This document shows, one piece after another, positions 24,849-35,998 of a stretch of DNA of 64,000 nt. The position numbers and the translations under genes were made by a program. The notes beneath the pieces were generated by a model that saw only the letters and a program-made list of their open reading frames with translations, was not told the origin of the DNA and made no database searches. The number at the start of each line of letters is the position of its first letter. The stretch's first letter is position 1. Where the stretch lies: NCBI RefSeq assembly GCF_008831285.2, contig NC_045144.1, positions 14,559,858 to 14,623,857 on the forward strand. The letters run 5' to 3'. This DNA comes from Nymphaea colorata (taxonomy: Eukaryota; Streptophyta; Magnoliopsida; Nymphaeales; Nymphaeaceae).

Positions 24849-27800
24849 TGTTCGCACCCCACTCCTTTTTCAAGGAAGGTCGAAATGCGAGTCAGCAAAA
24901 TTCTTTTAAAATTGGGGTTTTGAGAAAATTTTCAAGAGAAAGGGATCGCGCTCGTCGGTACGAGGTCCAACCGTTCCTGCCGCCTTTAACAGGGGTAATT
25001 AGACCAAGGACTAAGGATCATTTGGATCATTACGAGTTATTGATGTAAGTCCTATATGCTTATGCATTGAGGTTTTGGATTCAAGAACCGAAATTCATTT
25101 TTTTGAATAAATGAATTTGAATATTGGGGGTTTTCAAGTTGGTTTAAAAACCTTTGTTTTGGTGTTATTTGAAACACATAATTCTTGAGGATTTTTGAAG
25201 ATTTGGATTGAGTTCTTTGTTGTGAACTCTAGATGATGATGATCATCTTATGATAAAAATTGATTTTGAACTCTTCTTTTGTCAATCATGTGATTTGTAG
25301 AATTCATTCTTTTGAAAGAACATAGGTTCAAATTGTTAGAAAACATGTTGTTTTTCAAATGCACTTTGGCCAAAAGATTATGAATGCATTGCTTGTGTTT
25401 TCTTTTGAAGTTAAGTGAAGTTTACAAATTCTCATTGCAATATGGACTTGGTCACTTTTTGCAACTTAAATTTGGAATCACTTAATTTCTTGAGAATGTG
25501 CATGTGGTGCCATTGATTTTGAGTGAAAGTGAATGCATGAAACGAGAATGGAAACTATATGGAACATTCATTCTTCTCTCTCTCATAATCCATCAAGATT
25601 CATTCATATGAAACATACATTCTTCACTCCCTCATAATCTCTCAAAGTCCGTATTGCACGTCATACAATCTATACATGAAGATTGATTAAAATGTAGACT
25701 TTCTCTATATGTGCTCATTATATGATTAAGCACATGAATTAGAGATGTAGTCCATAAGCTGAGGCTTGACATAAAATTATCAAAATGATGAAAATATATA
25801 AATGATGTCAAGTTCAATCTTTGAAATGGATGGGAGACATGGATGACGTCCACTTTTGTCTCAAAATAGCTAAAAATCAGACCTTGTGTTGATTTAAATA
25901 GCTGAAAATTGTGGACATTGATTCCAATAAAGGACTTGTTTCTTAGAGAAACAATGAGTTTTCAAATCTATTCAAATTCCAGATTTGTAGTAATGAAATC
26001 ATCAACTCCTTTGGATGATTCTAGGATGGTTGGTATTTCAAATATGTAAATTTTGATATTCTTAAACCAATTCCTATGAAACATGGTCTGATTTCAACAA
26101 CATACATACATCTTACGTATGGGTTTGCTGAAATTAAGTAAAAATGAAATGAAAATAATTTATAATCTTGCACTAGAAAAATCAATAAAAATGCCAATTT
26201 CCTTAAAGACCGTTTGGAAACATGTTCCAACCTGATTTTAAGGGAGGAATGTAATTTTTGACAAGAAATCGGATACATATATGTACATATATAACAATGT
26301 ATACATATACGTACCTTACTTTTCAAAATGAAATTTTATCAAGGGACCGCATGACTCATGAATCATGATGATTCATGGCTGGGTTCTTTTATGTAGGAAG
26401 ATTGAGAACTTGTTTCAAATCTTCCCTACTACCCTTGATTAATTAAATTGAAAGACATGAATCAAAATGACTGTGAATAAGAAAAAAATAAAACAATACT
26501 CAAGCTTATTCGTCCATCATTTCGCCATGCAAGGGTGGATCACATTCATAAAAACGTATCCATCCCTTATAGGCATTTTCATCATACGTGATGTAGCAAA
26601 ATCACTCTCTCACCGTGGGATTCTCTCATGGTAGGGAGTTCAAAATGGTATTAAGTTGGTTCCTTTGAAAGGGACGTGGCCTTGGGGCCCATTTCAAAAT
26701 TTGATACTTGGGTTCATATTTAAAAAAACCGACATATGCATGCATTATGCATTAACATGTACATTGAAGCGTAGGTTTCCCTTAGCTGGACATCATTCCC
26801 AGCCGTAAGCAAATGAAAATAAACCCTCCCACGAATTGCTGGAATTAAAATAAATCAACAATAAGCTAAAGTAGAAGAGAAGTGAGTTAAGATCACCTAC
26901 CTTGCGGTCGGTCTTGATGTTTGTCCTTCGTCTTCACTTGTTTTCTAACCAAGCAATCCTAAGCAAGAATAACCGTGGATTCAAGCTTAGCAAAGCTAGA
27001 ATAAGAAATAGCTTGCTTGCTGGAATTTGGAGTGGTAAAGAGGGCTTCTCACCACGAAAATCCTAAGTAAGGGTTCACTTAAGCACCCTAACTTAGCAAA
27101 ATCAATGGGGAGAATAGAAGAAAGTGAAGAAGAGAATGGGAGAAAAAGGGGAAGGGGGCTTGGACGAACCTCTTCTCTCTTCCTTGGCTTCTCCTCCTAG
27201 CTCCTTGGCTGCAGCAATTTGATAGAATGCTCCAAAATTTCGTCCTCCCCCTTGGTGGCCAAGGGGAGGTTTATATAGAGGAGGAGGTGGGTTCAACCAC
27301 CTTCTTAACTCACCTTGGGAACTTGCTTAAGACCTTGGGGACTTGTAAAATGAGTTAAATAGACTTTAAAGGCTCTAATTGACCATTTCTCAGCCATTTC
27401 CACGAGCTAGGTGGGCTGGGCTAGGTTTGGTCAACTTGGGTTCAGACCTAGGTGACCATTTTGACCAAAATTTTGGACGAAAATGCCCTTGCACAGGGTT
27501 TTGCCCTTATTTTACTATTTATATTTTTTTGTTTGAAATCGAGCTTATAAGGTTAAAACCTAGTTACTAAGCTCCAAATGCCATTGAATTATGATAATTA
27601 AATTTAAATTTTAAAAATTTATCAAATTTGGTTCGAAAAGGGTATTTTCGTCCAAAACTTGATTGAAAATGGATTTCAACTGAATCAAACTTTCACTTGA
27701 GAAATTCAATTTAAATTTGGTATTTGATTCATGCATTTGACAAATTCAAATGTTTATTTGCCTTTCATAAACCATTTTAGGCTTTTTAATCTTAAGTTGA

Positions 27801-28632
27801 CCGCAGAAGGGCAAAATTGTCCAAATTGATCAATTTCGACCAATTGACCAAAGTCAAAGCTCATTTGCAAGTAGTTTGACTTTATTTGAGGTAATTTGAT
27901 AAATTTGGGTCAAGAAAGCTCTTAATTGAGCTAAATTGTACTTTGACTGAGTTTAGTCAAAGTGGGTTTGGTTCGGTCAAAGTCTATTTTCGTCCATTAA
28001 TTGGATCATGAGACAGACTTACGTTTTGACTGTTGAGCCCATGTGACCGAACCTAGCTGGAATTGGCACCACATTTGAGTACCCGGGTCAAACCTACTTG
28101 GATTAAGTAGGTTAGGTGAGTTTGACCAGTCTAGTAATTGCTTCCTTGAAAATGATTTTTTTCTTTAAGGAGGACCTGGTTAAAGAAGAGAGAGAGACAT
28201 AAATCTCTCTCTTTTCCTAGGTTTCTCCTTTATTTCTTCTTGAAAATGACTTTTCTTCAATTAATTTGAGAGAAAATATTTATTTATTATTTTTTTGACA
28301 TGGAGGGGGCATGGCCCCTGGGGGGCTCTTGACCACACGGGCTAGGTGGGGCCCACACGTGGGTCCCACGTAGCATTTTAGACTGAATTAGATCCAATTC
28401 TTGGATCTAAGTCAAAATTTTGCATTTTGCAATTGGATTTGGATTTCAAATGACATTTGCAATTGAATTTGGACTCGTAATCCTGCATTGGGATTCGTGT
28501 ATCGGGTTAAATTCACGATTTGAATCTAATTGTTCTTTAGATTCGAAATTGGCTTTGAAATTGCAAATTTTCACAATTCTTTTGTGAAATTTTCACATTG
28601 CTTCAATTTTGATGTGGAAAAATTTGGGTGGT
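24849..28632 (-). repeat. LTR B of Tat-type gypsy, clipped by assembly gap
   Basis: Starts TGTTCGCACC after the primer-binding site. It runs into the N gap a few bases before the expected GGTGTTAACA end. It aligns along its whole length with LTR D (43237-47050) and, like D, lacks the extra ATGATTCATGGATC units of LTRs A and C. Confidence 0.9.
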
Positions 28633-28732
28633 NNNNNNNNNNNNNNNNNNNNNNNNNNNNNNNNNNNNNNNNNNNNNNNNNNNNNNNNNNNNNNNNNNNN
28701 NNNNNNNNNNNNNNNNNNNNNNNNNNNNNNNN
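28633..28732. other. Assembly gap (100 N)
   Basis: Exactly 100 N, the conventional placeholder for a gap of unknown size. Sequence on the left is an LTR end; sequence on the right starts inside the PMD ORF. Confidence 0.99.
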
Positions 28733-29283
28733 TGGAGTTTTTGTACTTGTCTGCAACACTTCTAGATAGTGACGCAGGGTTGACAAATTGGGAGTATGTT
28801 TTCACCAAGCTCTTGTAGTTGAAGTTATTGATGTCCATCTTTCTCTAGAAAATGCCAACTCCTTTTTCCTGTGAGTTTACGAATCACTTCTAGAGTTTTG
28901 ACTTGACCTTGGTTTACAAGGAACTGGTCTTCCAATTGGACCTCTTGGGTCACCTTTTGGTTCTGGCAAACCCATAATGTTGGAGAACTCATCAAGAGTG
29001 ATTGTCATTTCACCCCATGGAAACCAGAATGTGTTGGTCCTTGGGTTCCATCTTTCAGCAATTGCATGGATTAGATTGCCATTGATAGGCTGTATGGCAA
29101 GACTGACTGCTTCTTCAAGACCGCAATCCTCTAAGTGATCCGGGAACATACACCGAAAAGTTGGTACCGTGAAAGATACCACTGAGGTAGGTAGACTCCA
29201 CTTGGGATGATGCGAAGTCTGGATCGGCCTTGACATGACCCGAATAGGATGTGGTCATATGGGAAGATACTTTCTGAGTCCAT
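28733..29283 (-). pseudogene. PMD ORF, 3'-truncated at the gap
   Basis: The N-terminal 183 or so codons of the PMD ORF start at 29283 and run into the gap. It carries the TAA at codon 153 that is otherwise found only in the left copy (9653-10864). It also has extra single-base indels: near 28801 and 28932 an extra T and C, near 29164 a missing G. It is most likely the same DNA as 10315-10864, assembled twice. Confidence 0.85.
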
Positions 29284-30043
29284 CTAGACAAGAGAAGGTA
29301 TTAGACTTTGACATGAATTGACCAATAGAGACTCGAGAAAAGTTTTGACATTGGGTTTGGACATGGACTTAGGGGCAAAGTAAAACATCACATGCGTCCA
29401 AACAAGCAGTTAATGAAAAACTGATAATGCAATTCCTAGGACTCTTGCTTATATGCATTATTTTGAAAATTGGTCTTGGAACCTATGGAAATAAATGGGT
29501 AAATGGTTCTTTATTTATCCAAAATTTATGGTATACACTATATACCGAATTTATGGTACTAGCATTGACTCCTCCAAGGGTTTTCTAGATTTGGGCTCTC
29601 CATTTCTCCTTGTTCACCATCGATATACCGGGACTATTGTCCGTTTCGGTACTAATGGGGGACTTCTCAGTCCAATTGGGTGGTCCAGTTGTAAGGCTAT
29701 ATCTTGGACTAATGTCCTAGAAATAGCCCGACAACATGATGACCGGGATATGATATAGGTAAGGATTTGTTTTCAAATTCATGAGAAGATGCAAAATAGA
29801 TGGCTCTTTGCATACATTCCTAAGAGATGGATTTGAAATTTTGAGAGCATACATGGGCTGCATACAATCCTTAAATTGAGGAGGGGTAGGGATAAATTGA
29901 AATGAATGAGGTTCATGAAATCTAATGTACACTACATGATGTCGGTATGCATTTTGCGAATTTTTTTTTTGTGGCAATTGATGTCCGACATTGGTGAAAA
30001 TAACTCATATATGATCCAAATAAGTCTTTAGACAAACATGACG
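29284..30043 (-). other. Tat element 5' leader, contig-start copy
   Basis: Aligns with 10865-11634 with scattered one- to four-base losses. No intact frame. Confidence 0.55.
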
Positions 30044-30062
30044 GGTCCCACCGGGCGTGCCA
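30044..30062 (-). other. Putative primer-binding site, contig-start copy
   Basis: Identical to 11635-11653, next to LTR C. Confidence 0.62.
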
Positions 30063-30064
30063 TC

Positions 30065-33000
30065 TGTTCGCACCCACTCTTTTTTCAAGGAGTCGAATGC
30101 GAGTCAGCAAAATTATTTTAAAATTGGGTTTTGAGAAATTTTCAAGAGAAAGGGATCCGCTCGTCGGTACGAGGTCCAACCATTCCTGCCGCCTTTAACA
30201 TGGGTAATTAGACCAAGGACTAAGGATCATTTGGATCATATATGAGTTATTGATGTAAGTCCTATATGCTTATGCATGAGGTTTTGGATTCAAGAACCGA
30301 AATTCATTTTTTTGAATAAATGAATTGAATATTGGGGGTTTTCAAGTTGGTTTAAAAACCTTTGTTTTGGTGTTATTTGAAACACATAATTCTTGAGGAT
30401 TTTGAAGATTTGGAATTGAGTTCTTTGTTGTGAATCTAGATGATGATGATCATCTTATGATAAAAATTGATTTTGAACTCTTCTTTTGTCAAATCATGTG
30501 ATTTGTAGAATTCATTCTTTTGAAAGAACATAGGTTCCAAATTGTTAGAAAATATGTTGTTTTTCAAATGCACTTTGGCCAAAAGATTATGAATGCATTA
30601 CTTGTGTCTTCTTTTGAAGTTAAGTGAGGTTATAATTCTCATTGCAATATGACTTGGTCACTTTTTGCAACTAAATTTGAATCACTTAATTTCTTGAGAA
30701 TGTGCATGTGGTGCCATTGATTTTGAGTGAAAGTGAATGCATGAAACGAGAATGGAAACTATATGGAACATTCATTCTTCTCTCTCTCATAATCCCTCAA
30801 GATTCATTCATATGAAACATACATTCTTCACTCCCTCATAATCTCTCAAAGTCCGTATTGCACGTCATACAATCTATGCATGAAGATTGATTAAAATGTA
30901 GGACTTTCTCTATATGTGCTCATTATATGATTAAGCACATGAATTAGAGATGTAGTCCATAAGCTTGAGGCTTGACATAAAATTATCAAAATGGTGAAAA
31001 TATATAAATGATGTCAAGTTAAATCTTTGAAATGGATGGGAGACGTGGAGGACATCCACTTTTGTCTCAAAATAGCTAAAAATCAGACATTGTGTTGATT
31101 TAAATAGCTGAAAATTGTCGACATTGATTCCAATAAATATTTGTTTCTTAGATGGAAATGACAAGTCTTTCAAATAGATTCAAATTCCAGATTTGATAGT
31201 AATGAGATCGTCAACTCTTTTGGATGATTCTAGGATAGTTGGTATTTCAAATATGTAAACTTTGACATTCTTAAACCAATTCCTATGAACATGATCTGAT
31301 TTCAATAACATACATACATCTTACGTATGGATTTGCTGAAATTAAGTAAAAATGAAATGAAAATGATTCATAGTCTTGCACTAGGAAAATCAATAAAAAT
31401 GGCCCATTTCCTTAAAAACCGATTTGAAAACATGTTCCAACCTGATTTTAAGGGAGGAATGTAATTTTTGACAAGAAATCAGATACATATATGTACATAT
31501 ATAACAATGTATACATATACGTACCTTACTTTTCAAAATAAAATTTTATCAAGGGACTGCATGACTCATTAATCATGATATCATGGATCATGATGATTCA
31601 TGGATCATGATGATTCATGGCTGGGTTCTTTTATGTAGGAAGATTGAAAACTTGTTTCAAATCTTCCCTATACCCTTGATTAATTAAATTGAAAGACATG
31701 AATCAAAATGAGTGTGAATAAGAAGAAATAAAACAATACTCAAGCTTATTCGTCATCATTTCGCCATGCAATGGTGGATCACATTCATAAAACGTATCCA
31801 TTCCTTATAGGCATTTTATCATATACGTGATGTAGCAAAATCACTCTCTCACCGTGGGATTCTCTCATAGTAGGGAGTTCAAAATGGTATTAAGTTGATT
31901 CCTTTGAAAGGGACGTGGCCTTTGGGCCCATTTCAAAATTTGATACTTGGGTTCATATTTAAGAAAAACCGACATATGCATGCATTATGCATTTACATGT
32001 ACATTGAAGCGTGGGTTTCCCTTATCTGGACATCATTCCAGCCGTAAGCAAATGAAAATAAACCCTCCCACGAATTGCTGGAATTAAAATAAATCAACAA
32101 TAAGCTAAAGTAGAAGAGAAGTGAGTTAAGATCACCTACCTTGCGGTCGGTCTTGATGTTTGTCCTTCGTCTTCACTTGTTTTCTAACTCAAGCAATCTA
32201 AGCAAGAATCCAACCGTGGATTCAAGCTTAGCAAAGCTAGAATAAGAAATAGCTTGCTTGCTAGAATTTGGAGTGGTAAAGAGAGCTTCTCACCACGAAA
32301 ATCCTAAGTAAGGGTTCACTTAAGCACCCTAACTTAGCAAAATCAATGGGGAGAATAGAAGAAAGTGAAGAAGAGAATGGGAGAAAAAGGGGAAGGGGGC
32401 TTGGACGAACCTCTTCTCTATTCCTTGGCTTCTCCCTCCTAGCTCCTTGGCTGCAGCAATTTGATAGAATGCTCCAAAATTTCGTTCTCCCCATGGTGGC
32501 CAAGGGGAGATTTATATAGAGGAGGAGGTGGGTTCAACCACCTTCTTAACTCACCTTGGGAACTTGCTTAAGACCTTGGGGACTTGTAAAATGAGTTAAA
32601 TAGACTTTAAAGGCTCTAATTGACCATTTCTCAGCTCATTTCCACGAGCTAGGTGGGCTGGGCTAGGTTTGGTCAACATGGGTTCAGACCTAGGTGACCA
32701 TTTTGACCAAAATTTTGGATGAAAATGCCTTGCACAGGGTTTTGCCCTTATTTTGTACTATTTATTTATTTTTTGTTTGAAATCGAGCTTATAAGGTTAA
32801 AACCTAGTTACTAAGCTCCAAATGCCGTTGAATTATGATAATTAAATTTAAATTTTAAAATTTTATCAATTTGGTTTCGAAAAGGGTATTTTCATCCGAA
32901 ACTTGATTGAAAATGGATTTCAACTGAATCAAACTTTCACTTGATAAATTCAATTTAAATTTGGTATTTGATTCATGCATTTGACAAATTCAAATGTTTA

Positions 33001-33882
33001 TTTGCCTTTCATATACCATTTTAGGCTTTTTAATCTTAAGTTGACCGCAGAAGGGCAAAATTGTCCAAATTGATCAATTTCGACCAATTGACAAAGTCAA
33101 AGCTGATTTGCAAGTAGTTTGACTTTATTTAAGGTAATTTGATAAATTTGGGTCAAGAAAGCTCTTAATTGAGCTAAATTGTACTTTGACTGAGTTTAGT
33201 CAAAATGGGTTTGGTTCGGTCAAAGTCTATTTTCGTCCATTAATTGGATCATGAGACAAACTTACGTTTTGACTGTGTTGAGCCCATGGTGACCGAACCT
33301 AGCTGGAATTGGCACCACATTTGAGTGTACCCGGGTCAAACCTACTTGGATTAAGTAGGTTAGGTGAGTTTGACCAGTCTAGTAATTGCTTCCTTGAAAA
33401 TGATTTTTTTCTTTAAGGAGGACTTGGTTAAAGAAGAGAGAGAGACATAAATGTCTCTCTTTTTCTAGGTTTCTCCTTTATTTCTTCTTGAAAATGACTT
33501 TTCTTCAATTAATTTGAGAGAAATATTAATTTATTATTTTTTTGACATGGAGGGGGCATGGCCCTGGGGGGCTCGTGACCACACGGGCTAGGTGGGGCCC
33601 ACACGTGGGTCCCACGTAGCATTTTAGATTCAATTAGATCCAATTCTTGGATCTAAGTCAAAATTTACATTTTGCAATTGGATTTGGATTTCAAATGACA
33701 TTTGTAATTGAATTTAGACTCGTAATCCTGCATTGGGATTCGTGTATCGAGTTAAATTCACGATTTGAATCTAATTGTTCTTTAGATTCGAAATTGGCTT
33801 TGAAATTACAAATTTTCACAATTCTTTTGTGAAATTTTCACATTGCTTCAATTTTGATGTGGAAAAATTTGTGGTGTTAACA
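30065..33882 (-). repeat. LTR C of Tat-type gypsy
   Basis: 3818 bp with TGTTCGCACC...GGTGTTAACA ends. It matches LTR A in diagnostic positions (end GTGGTGTTAACA, extra ATGATTCATGGATC units near 31580-31620) and differs mainly by single-base losses in homopolymers. Confidence 0.92.
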
Positions 33883-33896
33883 GATGCCCCTCTTTG
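33883..33896 (-). other. Polypurine tract, second copy
   Basis: The - strand CAAAGAGGGGCATC abuts the 3' LTR start. Confidence 0.85.
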
Positions 33897-34989
33897 CTGT
33901 TAAGCAAATTGAATAATTTGCTTAATAGCAAAGATTCACGCACCAAATTTTTGCAAATCGTTTGGAAAATCCATTTTTCAAATGATGTTGAACCATCCTC
34001 GCTCGAGGGGAAATGCTAGGCATAGACCTGAAATAAGAAGATTTTTCTCCATCTCATTGGAGACTTTGTAGAGGAATTAATGTTGGTTGAAAAATTTTGT
34101 AATTGTGAAAGTTTTTGCATTTGATGCTTGGAGAAATTTACCCTCGATGCCTTCTAAACCATTGGCAAGTGCTTTTTCTCTCCTTTTACTTAGTTTTTCA
34201 CATACTCGCTTTTGCTTTTGAATTTTGATTTTCTTTTTGAGCCACCCTTCACTCTTAGGAGAAATTCCTCACTACCCAAAAGCTACTACGGAGTTCCACC
34301 GCTTTGGCGGTTTTGTGTAGTTTGCTTTGTGTAATATCAAGTCTATCGGGCTTTCTTCTGAACCCTTGTAACAAGCTTTGGGCCGGTAACTCCTAGACCA
34401 GTTGGCCTCAGGGTACCAAATGTAAAACACTCCCCGGGCTTACTTGCTCGAATTCAGAAGGCTTTAGGAGACTTAATATAACCAAAATATTCATGGATTG
34501 CTTTTTAGCTTCACGGCGTAAGCATAGGTCATATGCCCACCCGCGCTTGCTGAGCTTTGAACCAGAGGAACAACTACACTCACCCTGAGCTCATTGCTCA
34601 ACTCATTTCGCATGATAGCTTTTTCTAGCATCTTGCCAAGGTCTTTTAGGTGACAAGACTTTTTCTTATGGCATCTCATGCTAGACCTTTACAAATGCCG
34701 ATTGTCGGGACCAACATTAATTACTATACATTAGTCCCTCAATGTCTGTGAAATTTCTTGCCTATTTCAAGACGATGCCCTTGCAATTGTCCTCAAGACA
34801 TGGGTTGAGTTTGAAAATTTTGATGCATTTTTGAAACTTATCCCTAAGGGATACCATGCCCCTTAGTTGGTTTGAAAATTGTTACAAACGTGCTTATCAA
34901 AGCACAACTATTTTGATTTTTTTTTTTTTTTGAATTGCAAATTCAAGTATAGAATTTTTTGAGATGCAAAGCATTAATTGGATAGGGGA
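33897..34989 (-). other. Tat element 3' untranslated region, second copy
   Basis: Same as 15517-16609, nearly base for base. No gene seen. Confidence 0.6.
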
Positions 34990-35998
34990 TTTCAACCCCA
35001 TCGGCATCAATCAGTCGATAAGAATTGTGAGGTAGAACCTCTTTGACAACATATGGTCCTTCCCAGTTCGACGCCCTTTTTCCTTTGGGTCTACTCCTGA
35101 GTGGAACTATGGATCTTAAAACAAGATCATTACCTGAAATTTTCTTTCAATGACTGATTTGGCATAATGTCGGGCGACTCTCTTACGATAGACTTCGGCA
35201 TGCTCTGCCGCTTGTAGTCTTTTCTCGTCTAAGAGGTCTAATTGAGCAAGTCTCTTTTTTTGATATTTGCTAATTGGGAGTTCAATGAGAGCAGCAAATT
35301 TCATTGCTGGTTTTTGGACATGTAATGGAAGGACAATTTCCGTTCCATATACTAATTCTGCTTAGCATTGGTGGGTGTCCGAATTGTGGTTCGATACGCC
35401 CAAAGTGCATTGTGCATTTTCTCGTGCCAATCTCGGCCTGTTTCAACTGTCCTTTCTAAGACACGAATCAAAATCTTGTTGGTTGCTTCTGCCTGACCAT
35501 TACCATGAGGGTAATATGGGGCAGAAAAGTGATGTTGTATTTTGTGTTTGTGACAAAGATTGCGCATTTTCTCATTTTTGAAATGAGTACCGTTATCAGA
35601 AACGATATCATGCGGGATGCCAAATCTACACAAAAGATTTTTATGAATGAAGGACACTACGTGTTGTCCTTCGACTGTTTTTAAAGTGATCGCTTCCACC
35701 TATTTGGTGAAGTAATCTGTAGCTGCAAGAAAATACTTGTGTCCATTTGAGGCAGGTGGATTGATTGGACCGACTACGTCGAAGGCCCACATGGAGAATG
35801 GCCATGGTGAGCTGACCGAATGAAGGTACGCTGCTGGAGCATGAATTGATGGTGCATGCAACTAACATTTGATGCATTTCTTGACAAATTGGTGACAGTC
35901 TCTTTGCATTGTGGGCCAATAGTACCCTGCTCTGACTATCTGCTTGACGAGGGTCTGATACCCCACATGTCCCCACAAATTCCTTCATGGGCTTCTTG
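34990..35998 (-). pseudogene. Tat gypsy integrase, second copy (broken)
   Basis: Domain order H2C2 zinc block, catalytic core (DNGTHF; NGQAEATNK with the catalytic Glu), C-terminal block (35116-35304). It has the same three TAG stops as the first copy: after CIKC, before VEAITLK, and after NAKQN. At about 35973 one C is missing compared with 17590, which disconnects the zinc block from the upstream pol frame. Confidence 0.88.

Larger units (their letters stand above)
11656..28632 (-). mobile_element. Full-length Tat-type Ty3/gypsy element, first assembled copy
   Basis: LTR A (3') - internal 15503-24848 - LTR B (5', clipped by the gap). Total about 17 kb. On the - strand the coding order is PMD, gag, protease, G-patch-like segment, RT, RNase H, archaeal-type RNase H, integrase. 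RT before integrase and a second RNase H place it in the Tat clade of non-chromovirus Ty3/gypsy; long LTRs and an extra ORF upstream of gag recall Ogre-like relatives. It is nearly identical to 30065-47050 and probably represents the same genomic copy (see findings). Confidence 0.88.
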